A DNA stretch of 33,959 nt from Gammaproteobacteria bacterium F7 (GTDB lineage Bacteria; Pseudomonadota; Gammaproteobacteria; Pseudomonadales; IMCC2047): assembly GCA_001593685.1 (NCBI GenBank), contig LUKI01000026.1, forward strand, positions 1-33,959, given 5' to 3'. Shown piece by piece: positions 16,549 through 24,852 of this stretch. Both the position numbers and the translations under genes were made by a program. Within the stretch, counting starts at the first letter, position 1. The number at the start of each line of letters is the position of its first letter. Below the pieces are notes generated by a model that saw only the letters and a program-made list of their open reading frames with translations, was not told where the DNA came from and searched no databases.

Positions 16549-16592
16549 TTAAGCCGCTAATTAGGAAACGAGTTTAATGTTCGAGAAGGCGC

Positions 16593-17582
16593 ATGTCTGA
16601 AGAAGAGCTGTTATCACAGGATGAAATTGATGTCCTGCTCAACGGTGTCGATGAAGGCGAGTTTGAAACGGAAGAGACGGAGTCTCAATCGCCTGTAGAC
16701 GGCGGTGTTAAAGCGTATGATTTGACCAGTCAGGATCATATTGTGCGCGGTCGTTTGCCAACGCTGGAAATGATTAATGAGCGATTTGCTCGGTTTACGG
16801 AGCAAAGCATGTTTAACCTGCTGCGCGAGACGCCGGTGGTCACAGCGGCTAAAATCGAGAACATTAAATTTTCTGAGTACACGCAAATGCTGGGGATACC
16901 CAGCAGCTTAAGTTTGGTGAAAATTCACCCGCTGCGTGGAACCGCTATGTTTGTGCTGGATGCGGATTTAGTTGTCAATCTGGTTGACCGGTTTTTTGGT
17001 GGCGGTGTGCATGACAATGCAATTGGAGAGCGCGAGTTTACTGTTACTGAACAGCGCATAATTCAAAAGGTATTGAGTCAGGTGTTTGTGGATATGAAGC
17101 AAGCCTGGCAAACAATTATGGATATCGATTTTGAATATCTCAGTAATGAAGAAAACCCGGCAATGATTAAAGCTATCAGCCCCAGTGAAGTGGTTGTGCT
17201 GAGCACCTTTGAGATCAAAATTGAAGAAAAGGGTGGCCGGATACAAGTGGCTATTCCTTATTCTATGCTAGAGCCTGTTCGTGAGGCTCTGGATTCAGGC
17301 GTGCAGGTTGATAATGAGTATACCGATGGTAACTGGGTAGAGGCATTGCAACGTGATCTTCGTTATGCCAGTGTGCCAATCAGTTGCCGTGTCGCGGAGC
17401 GAAAAATCACACTGCGTGAAATCCTTAATTTTAAAGCCGGTGATGTGATTCCGATTGATATGCCAGAGAGCAGTATTCTAATGGCTAACGGCGTACCCAT
17501 TTATGAAGCGGCGGTGGGTGCCTCCAATGAACATCTTGCCCTTAAAATTAAGCGTCAGATTGATCGAACGGGTCAATCCTGA
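16593..17582 (+). CDS. fliM: FliM, C-ring switch protein
   Basis: The 329-residue protein starts with the CheY-P binding segment EELLSQDEIDVLLNG (residues 3-17). The CheC-like middle domain follows (~50-230, HPLRGTAMFVLDADLVVNLV, FFGGG), then the SpoA/SurfaceT C-terminal domain (~250-320) that binds FliN. GAGAAGG lies just before the ATG. FliM transmits the chemotaxis signal to FliG and sets rotation direction. Confidence 0.96.
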   Translation: MSEEELLSQDEIDVLLNGVDEGEFETEETESQSPVDGGVKAYDLTSQDHIVRGRLPTLEMINERFARFTEQSMFNLLRETPVVTAAKIENIKFSEYTQMLGIPSSLSLVKIHPLRGTAMFVLDADLVVNLVDRFFGGGVHDNAIGEREFTVTEQRIIQKVLSQVFVDMKQAWQTIMDIDFEYLSNEENPAMIKAISPSEVVVLSTFEIKIEEKGGRIQVAIPYSMLEPVREALDSGVQVDNEYTDGNWVEALQRDLRYASVPISCRVAERKITLREILNFKAGDVIPIDMPESSILMANGVPIYEAAVGASNEHLALKIKRQIDRTGQS

Positions 17583-17629
17583 AACATCAAATGAGTTTAA
17601 GCAGCCCCTAGTCAGGTTTGGAGAACAGT

Positions 17630-18028
17630 ATGTCAGATGAAAATAATCCCGATCAGGCGATTGCCGAAGAGTTTCAGCAGGCTGAACAGACGAATCAAGC
17701 TCCAAATTCTGGTGTAGAAGCCGCTGGCTTTGAACAATTACAGGACGAAGGCGGGGATGTTAATCTATCTCCTGAACTGGATGTTATTCTTGATATTCCA
17801 GTGACCGTATCAATGGAGGTGGGGAACACCGACATCACCATTCGTAATCTGTTGCAGCTTAATAAAGGATCGGTGATCGAGTTGGATCGTATGGCTGGGG
17901 AACCGCTGGATGTGTTGGTCAACGGTACGTTGATTGCGCATGGAGAAGTGGTGGTGGTCAATGAAAAGTTTGGTATTCGCTTAACCGACGTGGTGAGCCC
18001 TTCCGAACGTATTCAGAAACTTAAATAA
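17630..18028 (+). CDS. fliN: FliN, C-ring protein
   Basis: The ATG at 17630 is chosen because TTTGGAG precedes it at correct spacing; an in-frame TTG at 17618 would lie in that Shine-Dalgarno. The 132-residue protein has an acidic disordered N-terminus (~1-45) and a SpoA domain (~55-130) with LDIPVTVSMEVGNT, LLQLNKGSVIELDRMAGEPL and VVNEKFGIRLTDV. FliN forms the base of the C ring and docks FliH-FliI. Confidence 0.95.
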   Translation: MSDENNPDQAIAEEFQQAEQTNQAPNSGVEAAGFEQLQDEGGDVNLSPELDVILDIPVTVSMEVGNTDITIRNLLQLNKGSVIELDRMAGEPLDVLVNGTLIAHGEVVVVNEKFGIRLTDVVSPSERIQKLK

Positions 18029-18074
18029 CCATCTTTTTATTTATCTAATAAAGGCGTCAAAAAACCATCAAGCC

Positions 18075-18515
18075 ATGTTGAAACGTAGCCTTCAATTTAC
18101 AAGCTGGTTATTAATGACCGTTGTTAGTTGTCATACCTGGGCGGCGGCAGAGACTGCTGATGCGTCTAATGCTCTGGTGGGCGGATCCGGCGTTAGTACT
18201 GGGCAAGTCTTTACGGTGCTCGCTGGTTTGGCCTTTGTGCTGTTATTGGTGTTTGGCTGTGGCTGGCTGGTGAAGCGCTTCAGCGGCATGAGCGGTACGG
18301 GTGGCGGTACGATCAAAGTTGTTTCTGTATTACCAGTTGGTACTCGTGAGCGGTTGGCGTTGGTTGACGTTGGCGGTCAGCAGTTGCTGCTGGGGGTTAC
18401 CGCACAACAAATTACTACCTTACACACCTTCGATGAACCGGTCGCTGATGCGGCTGAATCTAAAAATAATTCAGAGTTTGCACAGAAATTGCATCAGATG
18501 ATGTCACGCAGTTAA
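18075..18515 (+). CDS. fliO: FliO, export-gate assembly protein
   Basis: The 146-residue protein has a signal-like hydrophobic N-terminus with a likely cleavage after WAA (~24), a membrane helix at about 43-63 (GQVFTVLAGLAFVLLLVFG), and a cytoplasmic FliO domain with IKVVSVLPVGTRERLALVDVGGQQLLLGVT. FliO helps FliP form its pentamer. Family identity rests on the cytoplasmic motif and the position between fliN and fliP. Confidence 0.9.
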   Translation: MLKRSLQFTSWLLMTVVSCHTWAAAETADASNALVGGSGVSTGQVFTVLAGLAFVLLLVFGCGWLVKRFSGMSGTGGGTIKVVSVLPVGTRERLALVDVGGQQLLLGVTAQQITTLHTFDEPVADAAESKNNSEFAQKLHQMMSRS

Positions 18516-18547
18516 TTTAACGCAAAAGTGACATTTTTTTGGTGCCT

Positions 18548-19372
18548 ATGTTTAACCCCTTTTTTACAAAACAGGTTTATTTTTCTGGTGTGAATCCGGC
18601 GACTGTCAAAGGCAGTTTAAAGCGGTTACTCCCCCTTCTTTTAATAATATTGATGTCCTTGATCTTTGCTCCGCACGCCGCGGCGCAGGATGCAGCGGGT
18701 GTGCCCGCATTGACGCTGACCACCAATGATGATGGCTCGCAGCAGTACAGTGTGACGCTACAAATTCTGTTCTTAATGACGGCGCTAACGCTATTGCCGG
18801 CGGCGTTGATGATGATGACTTCCTTTACTCGTATCATCATTGTGTTTTCTATTTTGCGTCAGGCGCTGGGCTTGCAGCAAACGCCCTCTAATCAGATTTT
18901 GGTCGGGCTGGCGCTGTTTTTAACTTTTTTTATTATGACGCCAGTTTTCAAGGCCGCTAACGAAACGGCATTGCAACCTTACTTGAGTGGTGATTTAGCG
19001 CCTGTGCCAGCATTGGAAACAGCTGCTAAGCCTTTCCGTGAATTCATGCTGGCGCAAACACGCGAAACTGATCTCGAAATGTTTTCCCGTATCGCAGAGG
19101 TGGGTGCGTTTGAGTCACCCGAAGCAATTCCGTTGTCGATTTTGGTGCCAGCGTTTGTTACCAGTGAATTAAAAACCGCTTTTCAGATTGGTTTTATGGT
19201 GTTTATCCCCTTTCTGGTGATCGATCTGGTGGTCGCGAGTGTATTGATGGCGATGGGCATGATGATGATGTCTCCGGTGATTATTTCGCTGCCCTTTAAA
19301 ATCATGTTGTTTGTGTTGGTGGATGGTTGGGCGTTAGTGATTGGCTCGTTGGCGGCCAGTTATGGAATTTGA
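18548..19372 (+). CDS. fliP: FliP, core export-gate membrane protein
   Basis: The first ATG (18548) gives 274 residues; TTG and GTG codons at 18539 and 18542 are alternatives and no clear Shine-Dalgarno helps decide. A signal peptide ends near APHAAAQD. The mature part is the FliP/SctR family: [40 protein letters not shown], a long loop ([12 protein letters not shown]), then [20 protein letters not shown] and [11 protein letters not shown]. Five copies form the export pore with FliQ and FliR. It is intact. Confidence 0.95.
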   Translation: MFNPFFTKQVYFSGVNPATVKGSLKRLLPLLLIILMSLIFAPHAAAQDAAGVPALTLTTNDDGSQQYSVTLQILFLMTALTLLPAALMMMTSFTRIIIVFSILRQALGLQQTPSNQILVGLALFLTFFIMTPVFKAANETALQPYLSGDLAPVPALETAAKPFREFMLAQTRETDLEMFSRIAEVGAFESPEAIPLSILVPAFVTSELKTAFQIGFMVFIPFLVIDLVVASVLMAMGMMMMSPVIISLPFKIMLFVLVDGWALVIGSLAASYGI

Positions 19373-19435
19373 CGGAGCTAAAAGCATGGCTACCCAACTG
19401 CGCGAGCCTTCACTATATTTAATAGGAGAAGCCTA

Positions 19436-19705
19436 ATGACACCTGAAGTTGCTGCCGGGTTATTCGGTGATGCACTTTATTTAGTGGTAATAATGGTGGC
19501 GGTGCTGGTGTTGCCGAGTCTTTTGATCGGCCTGGTTATCAGTACTTTTCAGGCGGCTACGCAAATTAATGAGCAAACACTGAGTTTTTTGCCGCGCCTT
19601 CTGGTAACCCTGTTAACGATTATGGCGACCGGGCCATGGCTGATTCGAGAGTTGATGGACTTTATGAATCGGTTAATGACCAATATGCCCAATATTATTG
19701 GCTAG
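19436..19705 (+). CDS. fliQ: FliQ, export-gate membrane protein
   Basis: At 89 residues and two membrane helices (~14-38 and ~52-72) it is standard FliQ/SctS. The motif LLIGLVISTFQAATQINEQT is typical. GGAGAAG precedes the ATG. It packs around the FliP-FliR pore. Confidence 0.95.
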   Translation: MTPEVAAGLFGDALYLVVIMVAVLVLPSLLIGLVISTFQAATQINEQTLSFLPRLLVTLLTIMATGPWLIRELMDFMNRLMTNMPNIIG

Positions 19706-19786
19706 CCATGAGTTACGTGATGTTTGGTCAGTGCTGTTACTTTAATAAGCTGTTTATGAGCAGCAGCTATTACCTGGTCATGACGC

Positions 19787-20563
19787 ATGCTTAATTTACC
19801 CGTTTCAGAACTAACCGGCATGGTTGGCGAGTTTCTGTGGCCGCTGTTTCGCATCGCTGCGTTTTTTATGTTTGTGCCCATTATTTCATCACAGTTGGTG
19901 CCAGCGCGAGTGCGACTAGGGCTGGCAGTACTGATTACGCTGGCTGTGACACCGCTATTACCCGATATGCCGGTGCTTGATGGTTTATCTTTTGAGGCTT
20001 ACTTGTTAGTTGGTCAGCAATTGCTGATTGGTTTCAGTATGGCGTTTATTTTTCAACTGTTTTTCCAGATTTTTGTGCTCACCGGACAGATGATTGCGAT
20101 GCAAATGGGGTTGGGTTTTGCCTCCATGGTTGACCCTGTGAACGGCGTTTCTGTGGCGGTTTTGAGTCAGTTTTATCTGATGCTGGTGATGTTGATGTTC
20201 GTCTGCATGAATGGTCATTTGGTGGTGATTGAAGTGTTTATCGAAAGTTTCAAGGTCATGCCGGTTGGTTATGAGGTTTTTGATGTTGGAATCTTTATGC
20301 AGCTCGCCAAGTGGGGGGCCTGGATGTTTGCCAGTGCGTTGGTGATTGCTTTGCCAGCGCTTTGTGCACTGCTGGTGGTTAACTTTGCCTTTGGCATTAT
20401 GAATCGGGCTGCTCCGCAGTTGAATGTATTTGCGCTGGGTTTTCCTGTGTCGATGCTGGTTGGTTTGATGATCGTGTTTGTGACGCTGACACGTTTTGTT
20501 CCGCAGTTCGACAAACTAGCAGAGCAAAGCCTGATGATGATGCGTTCGGTGCTGGGGTTGTGA
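19787..20563 (+). CDS. fliR: FliR, export-gate membrane protein
   Basis: The 258-residue protein is strongly hydrophobic with about six membrane segments. FliR/SctT signatures are FRIAAFFMFVPII, VPARVRLGLAVLITL and MQMGLGFASMVDPVNGVSV. One copy caps the FliP5 ring. The 81-nt gap to fliQ holds no recognisable gene, and the Shine-Dalgarno sequence is weak. A 132-nt gap follows before flhB, in which I see no clear promoter. Confidence 0.94.
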   Translation: MLNLPVSELTGMVGEFLWPLFRIAAFFMFVPIISSQLVPARVRLGLAVLITLAVTPLLPDMPVLDGLSFEAYLLVGQQLLIGFSMAFIFQLFFQIFVLTGQMIAMQMGLGFASMVDPVNGVSVAVLSQFYLMLVMLMFVCMNGHLVVIEVFIESFKVMPVGYEVFDVGIFMQLAKWGAWMFASALVIALPALCALLVVNFAFGIMNRAAPQLNVFALGFPVSMLVGLMIVFVTLTRFVPQFDKLAEQSLMMMRSVLGL

Positions 20564-20695
20564 CAATGACACTATTTTCGCGATCACTGCCTCAGCTTTG
20601 TGCTCAAACCTTCATGTGGTTCATGTTGTGCGCTAGCAAACATATCACTATTTTTAGCTACACCTCTCTAATCCATAAATTTGGGGAGAGTCTCG

Positions 20696-21832
20696 ATGGC
20701 TGAATCAGACAGCGGTCAGGAAAAAACCGAAGAGGCAACCCCCAAACGCCTTGAGGATGCCAAAAAGAAGGGGGATATTCCGCGCTCCAAGGAATTAAAT
20801 ACGACCGCCATTTTATTGGGGGGGACGGGGGCTTTGTTGGCGTTTGGCGGAGGTATATCCGCTGGGCTATCAAATATGATGAGCGCTAACTTTCGTTTTT
20901 CTCGTGACGATATTTTCGACCCTCAAGTCATGTTGATTCACCTTGGCCAGTCGATGGCTGAAAGCATGATGGCATTGATTCCCTTTTTTATTGTTGTCAT
21001 GTTGGCGGCGATCATCGGACCTATCGCGTTAGGCGGCTGGGTCATGTCCGGTAAATCATTGGCTCCGAAGGGTGAGCGGATCAGCCCACTTGCGGGTATT
21101 AAACGCATGTTTGCCAAGCAGGCGTTGATGGAGCTGCTTAAAACCATCGCCAAATTTCTGCTGGTGGCTACGTTATCGCTCGTTATTCTCGATTTTATGA
21201 CCAACGATATTCTTGCCATTGCCAAGGAAGACACCATTCCGGCTATGGCGCATACGTTGCGTATTGTTGGCTGGTCGGTGTTGGCGATGAGTTGCACGAT
21301 GATTTTGATTAGTATTATCGATGTACCGTTCCAAATCAGCAGCCATGCCAAAAAGCTGAAAATGACGATGCAGGAAGTGAAAGATGAAATGAAGAATACC
21401 GAGGGCAAGCCTGAGGTTAAATCACGGATTCGCCAACTGCAATATGATATGGCTCAAGGGCGAATGATGTCCGCGGTACCAGAAGCCGACGTTGTTATTA
21501 CCAACCCTGAACACTATGCGGTGGCGTTAAAGTATAACTCCGACAATATGGGGGCGCCGTTACTGGTTGCTAAGGGTGCCGATCATATTGCCTTTAAAAT
21601 TCGAGAAATAGCCAAAGCTCATGACATTCCTGTGCTAGAAGCTCCGCCGTTAGCACGAGCCGTGTTCTACAGTACCGAGCTGGAACAGGAAATCCCCGCC
21701 GGTTTGTATGTCGCGGTGGCTCAGGTGCTTGCTTATGTCTTTCAATTACAACGTTTTGAAAAACGGCAGGGGCAGCGTCCCGGCCCGATGCCTGATTTAC
21801 CGATTCCAGAAGAGTTGAGGCGAGATGAATAG
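20696..21832 (+). CDS. flhB: FlhB, export substrate-specificity switch protein
   Basis: The ATG at 20696 follows GGGGAGAG and gives 378 residues; a TTG at 20681 lies within that Shine-Dalgarno sequence. The N-terminus EKTEEATPKRLEDAKKKG is the family signature, followed by four membrane segments (~30-220) and a cytoplasmic domain. The autocleavage site, normally N-P-T-H, reads N-P-E-H (VVITNPEHYAVALKY, near residue 267). The downstream motif VAKGADHIAFKIREIA is normal. FlhB selects rod/hook or filament substrates, with cleavage between N and P and contact to FliK. The C-terminal tail is short and Pro-rich. Confidence 0.95.
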   Translation: MAESDSGQEKTEEATPKRLEDAKKKGDIPRSKELNTTAILLGGTGALLAFGGGISAGLSNMMSANFRFSRDDIFDPQVMLIHLGQSMAESMMALIPFFIVVMLAAIIGPIALGGWVMSGKSLAPKGERISPLAGIKRMFAKQALMELLKTIAKFLLVATLSLVILDFMTNDILAIAKEDTIPAMAHTLRIVGWSVLAMSCTMILISIIDVPFQISSHAKKLKMTMQEVKDEMKNTEGKPEVKSRIRQLQYDMAQGRMMSAVPEADVVITNPEHYAVALKYNSDNMGAPLLVAKGADHIAFKIREIAKAHDIPVLEAPPLARAVFYSTELEQEIPAGLYVAVAQVLAYVFQLQRFEKRQGQRPGPMPDLPIPEELRRDE

Positions 21833-22168
21833 AGCCGGTTAAAGGTTTATTTTTCAGTATTAATGAATCACAGCTTTTATTACAAAAAGATATATAAAAA
21901 GCCTACCTCTAACGTGATACCCATAAACAATGAGGTGCCCTCTTAATAAATGCTAATTTCCTTACCAAGTGTGGGCAATTATCTGGCTTAAGGCACATAT
22001 AGGGGTGGATTTCCTTAAAAAGGGCGTTTATTCTTCCTACTCCCAAATTTTGGGCCGGGTAACGATTAGTTACTGAAGAATTCAATTAGGCCGCTTAATC
22101 AGATCAGCAAAAAACGACGTTAAGCGCTGAAAGACATTACCGAATAATTAAAGTAGAGGAATTTGTAA
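21833..22168. other. flhB to gcvT-like intergenic region
   Basis: The 336-nt AT-rich gap must contain the end of the fli-flhB transcript and the promoter of the next gene. A palindrome CCCAAA-T-TTTGGG lies at 22042-22054. No strong terminator hairpin, sigma-54 site or riboswitch pattern was recognised. An AGAGGA ribosome binding site closes it. Confidence 0.5.
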
Positions 22169-23260
22169 ATGGGAAATCGCGTATCTGCACTAACTAGCCG
22201 CCATGAAGCTCTTGGCGCAACTATGGCTGACTGGAATGACATGGGCGTTGCTTGGACTTACGCTACAGATCCAGACAAAGAAGCTGATGCTTGTCGTAAT
22301 GCTGCTGCTCTGATTGATCTGTCAGGCCTGCGTCGTGAGCACATCAAAGGCCCAGACGCCTCTGCTGTTGTTGATTACCTGCTGCCACGTAACATGGATG
22401 TAATCTACCCAGGTAAATCTGGTTACTCCACAATTTTGACTGACGAAGGTGGTGTTGCCGATGACGTGATCATTTACCGTCTGGCTGACGACCATTACCT
22501 GTTGGCTTCAGGTACGGGTGACTCTGACACAGCGATGGCTAAAGCCACTGCTGGTAAAGACGTAACTGTTGAAGAAGACGATAACCTGCACATCATCGCT
22601 CTGCAGGGTCCAATCGCTCACGAAATTCTGGATGCAAACTCACCAGATAACATCAGCGAACTGGCGTTCTTCCATCAAATCGAAACAACTGTATTCGGCA
22701 AACCAGCTATCGTTTCCCGTACTGGTTTCACAGGCGAGCGTGGTTACGAAATCATTGCTACAGCTGACGTTGTTGGCGACCTGTGGGACGCGATCCTGGA
22801 AGCTGGTAAAGACAAAGGCGTTATGCCACTGTCTTTCGTAGGCCTGAATATGCTGCGTATCGAAGCAGCTCTGCTGTTCCACCCATTCGACGTTTCTGAA
22901 AATGAATCTGTTTGGGAAGCTGGTCTGGGTTGGTCTGTAGGTAAAGAGAAAGGCGACTACATCGGTAAAGCGGCTAACGAAGCGCGCAAAGGCCAGGAAA
23001 CCAAAAAATTCTCCGGTATCATTGCTGATGCAGACGTTGCTGTTGGTGAGCCAATTGCCGGTGGCGAGAAAATCTTCCAAAATGGCGAAGAAGTTGGTTA
23101 CGTTACAGCGTCGCTGTACTCCACTCGCCTGAACAAGTCTATCGCTCTGTGCTACCTGAAGCCTGGCCTGAACCCTGGCGACAAAGTAGAAGTTAAAGGC
23201 GCTGTTGAGTGTTCTGCAACTGTTTCAGAACTGCCTTTTATCGAAGCTAAAACGAAGTAA
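22169..23260 (+). CDS. GcvT-family (aminomethyltransferase-like) folate-dependent protein
   Basis: The 363-residue protein has the length and domain order of the glycine-cleavage T-protein: N-terminal folate-binding domain with GGVADD (94-99, where GcvT has its catalytic Asp), RTGFTGERGYEI (~190-200), GLNMLRIEAAL and WEAGLGWSVG, then a C-terminal beta domain (~280-355). The GcvT family transfers one-carbon units to or from tetrahydrofolate, and includes demethylases and YgfZ. No gcvH, gcvP or other one-carbon gene is nearby, so the substrate is unknown. Codon use is unlike its neighbours (Leu almost only CTG, Arg CGT, Pro CCA), the pattern of a highly expressed gene. It has its own upstream region and a strong terminator, so it is a single-gene unit. 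Confidence 0.75.
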   Translation: MGNRVSALTSRHEALGATMADWNDMGVAWTYATDPDKEADACRNAAALIDLSGLRREHIKGPDASAVVDYLLPRNMDVIYPGKSGYSTILTDEGGVADDVIIYRLADDHYLLASGTGDSDTAMAKATAGKDVTVEEDDNLHIIALQGPIAHEILDANSPDNISELAFFHQIETTVFGKPAIVSRTGFTGERGYEIIATADVVGDLWDAILEAGKDKGVMPLSFVGLNMLRIEAALLFHPFDVSENESVWEAGLGWSVGKEKGDYIGKAANEARKGQETKKFSGIIADADVAVGEPIAGGEKIFQNGEEVGYVTASLYSTRLNKSIALCYLKPGLNPGDKVEVKGAVECSATVSELPFIEAKTK

Positions 23261-23279
23261 GGGCAATACTGTTCTATCG

Positions 23280-23306
23280 AAAAAGGGGCCGGTTGGCCCC
23301 TTTTTT
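23280..23306 (+). terminator. Strong bidirectional terminator
   Basis: AAAAAGGGGCC-GGTT-GGCCCCTTTTT is a perfect 11-bp stem with a 4-nt loop and a T-run on both strands. It ends the gcvT-like gene and, from the other side, the convergent J-domain gene. Confidence 0.92.
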
Positions 23307-23333
23307 GTGTCTGCTATTTTTGGGTTTTAAGGC

Positions 23334-23717
23334 TTAGTGGCGTGCTGGTTTTTTTAGTGGATAAAAACTGGCTCGCAGACGAGGGTTACGACCGAGACCT
23401 GTGTGTTTGTTAAATGTTGCCTGTCGACTCCTACCTACTGCGACGACACGAAAGGTTTGTTCTTTGATCTCCAGCACCTCTACCCGGGTAGCATTGACGT
23501 AAAGCTGATCACCAACGCATAAGTCGGCAAAAGATTGTGGTAACGGCCTTTCATCATTGGCAGCCTGTTTAAGTCGCTTTTTCATGATGCGGTATTGGTG
23601 ATTCAGGTTTTGCATGCGTGACGTGCTGCCGCCCCTGTCAGGGTGAAGAATTGCTGCATAGTGACGATATAAACTTTTTAATTCGTCGAGAGATGCTGCC
23701 GCTGCCAGCGTCGCCAT
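23334..23717 (-). CDS. Small J-domain (DnaJ-like) protein
   Basis: The ATG at 23717 is preceded by GGAGGACAAT at ideal spacing; the upstream in-frame ATG (23783) adds 22 residues without such a site. The 127-residue protein has a J-domain at about 8-60: helix II (LDELKSLYRHYAAI), the invariant HPD (LHPDRGGS) and helix III (MQNLNHQYRIMKKRLK). The usual helix I with its YxxLG start is replaced by a short Ala-rich stretch. There is no Gly/Phe or zinc-finger region. The C-terminal half (~70-127) is beta-rich and basic, with GDQLYVNATRVEVLEI, and is not recognised. It should stimulate an Hsp70 ATPase; the client is unknown. Confidence 0.75.
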   Translation of the reverse strand: MATLAAAASLDELKSLYRHYAAILHPDRGGSTSRMQNLNHQYRIMKKRLKQAANDERPLPQSFADLCVGDQLYVNATRVEVLEIKEQTFRVVAVGRSRQATFNKHTGLGRNPRLRASFYPLKKPARH

Positions 23718-23843
23718 ATTGTCCTCCATTATGATTGCCGTTGGGCGGAAAAGCTTTTCCGTTTTATGCTCTTTTTTCATCAATTTGAGCGTTAACAGCC
23801 ATAATGCAGGGAGTGTGCCAAATTTATTGTGGTTATATTTTGG

Positions 23844-23891
23844 CTTAATCTGCCGCCTCTATTTACCTATTAGTAGAGGCGGCAGGTTAAG
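23844..23891 (-). terminator. Long inverted repeat downstream of the outer-membrane protein gene
   Basis: An 18-bp stem with one imperfect pair (23844-23861 with 23874-23891, core CTGCCGCCTCTA / TAGAGGCGGCAG) and a 12-nt loop lies 4 nt beyond the stop codon of the minus-strand gene. There is no T-run, so it may act as an mRNA-stabilising hairpin rather than a classical terminator. Confidence 0.6.
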
Positions 23892-23894
23892 TGG

Positions 23895-24578
23895 TTAGGG
23901 GAAGCGATAGACGATTTCGGCGGTGGCGCTGTTGACGTCATACCCCTGATCGCCGACCTTATGGTGTGACCCCATAAAGCGATAAACCACCCGATCTTTC
24001 CGGCCAATATCGTATTCGAATCCCAACGCATAGGTGGCATCGCTGCCAGACTCTTTAACCACACTGGTGCCGGTACTTTCAACAAAGGTCTCTTTGGATT
24101 CCCACCACATCCAGCCAACATAGCCAAGTGCGTACCAACGTGGGGCAACGGGCCAGCGGCCCATGATTCCCAGCTCCCAGCCGTCGGCATCATGTTTGGC
24201 GCTGACCGGGCCAGCGTCCCAGGATGGCCCGCCGGATGAGGAACCCTTGAAACTCGAATGACCTAAATCGGTATGTCCGGCCTGAACTGACAGACGCTCA
24301 TTAAACTGATAACCGATATAAAAGTCGGTCACGGTATCGTGCCTGTCACGGCTACTGCCGGTGACTGAACCATCCTGATTGGAAAGGGGATAATCATTAT
24401 CGCCGTAGCCCAGTGCAATACCGCCATAAAAATTTTTAGCAGCACTGTTGCTGGGAATAAATAATGCCTTGTCGTCATCGTCAGCATGTGCCGTGAGTGG
24501 CAGGCTGTAAAAAACAATAACAGATAAACAGCACAGGGGGAGGCGAACGAGGGAGTTGGTGAGGTCTGAAAATTTCAT
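23895..24578 (-). CDS. Outer-membrane beta-barrel protein (OmpA-like N-terminal barrel)
   Basis: The ATG at 24578 follows AGGAGGG at good spacing; the longer frame from 24602 is less likely. The 227-residue product has a signal peptide with likely cleavage after AHA (~31), followed by acidic DDDD. The mature part alternates polar and aromatic residues in about eight strands (FYGGIALGYGDND, TDFYIGYQFNERLSVQAGHT, WYALGYVGWMWWE, TYALGFEYDI, TAEIVYRFP). It ends in YRFP, close to the usual aromatic C-terminus of barrel proteins. There is no OmpA peptidoglycan-binding domain. Function is unknown. It is divergent from the chemoreceptor gene. Confidence 0.75.
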   Translation of the reverse strand: MKFSDLTNSLVRLPLCCLSVIVFYSLPLTAHADDDDKALFIPSNSAAKNFYGGIALGYGDNDYPLSNQDGSVTGSSRDRHDTVTDFYIGYQFNERLSVQAGHTDLGHSSFKGSSSGGPSWDAGPVSAKHDADGWELGIMGRWPVAPRWYALGYVGWMWWESKETFVESTGTSVVKESGSDATYALGFEYDIGRKDRVVYRFMGSHHKVGDQGYDVNSATAEIVYRFP

Positions 24579-24787
24579 ACTATGCCCTCCTGACAACACC
24601 AAGATTAGGGAGAGGCACAGTCGCGCCTTCTCCAGAACTGAAAACTTGCTTCAGAGTTTGCGTAGGCGCACTTTTGACTTTATGCCTGTTAACGCATGAA
24701 TACAAGTAATGAAAATCATGGGGCATCGAACGGTAAAAGCAGTTTGTCGCTTCTTTAGTCACCTTATCTTAATAATTAAGGCGCTCT

Positions 24788-24801
24788 GTCATAAAAATGA
24801 C
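24788..24801. promoter_or_regulatory. FleQ-like palindrome upstream of the chemoreceptor gene
   Basis: GTCATAAAAATGAC keeps both GTCA/TGAC arms and matches 12 of 14 positions of the recalled FleQ consensus. It lies 51 nt before the chosen chemoreceptor start, in the divergent control region shared with the outer-membrane protein gene. No sigma-54 or sigma-28 promoter was recognised beside it. Confidence 0.45.
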
Positions 24802-24852
24802 ATAAAGAAAATTTACGTTACAGGCCCCAATACCACCTGGAAAATCTTCTTT

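Noticed and set aside
20938-21408. A 156-codon minus-strand frame inside flhB
   Set aside because: Antisense to the FlhB membrane region; its hydrophobicity mirrors that region and no family is recognised.
21833-22168. Glycine riboswitch in front of the GcvT-like gene
   Set aside because: I looked for the conserved tandem aptamer sequence blocks and did not see them; the gap is AT-rich with only a small palindrome.
23844-23891. Insertion-sequence end or attachment site
   Set aside because: The long inverted repeat sits 4 nt past a stop codon with a 12-nt loop and no transposase nearby, so a transcript-end hairpin is simpler.
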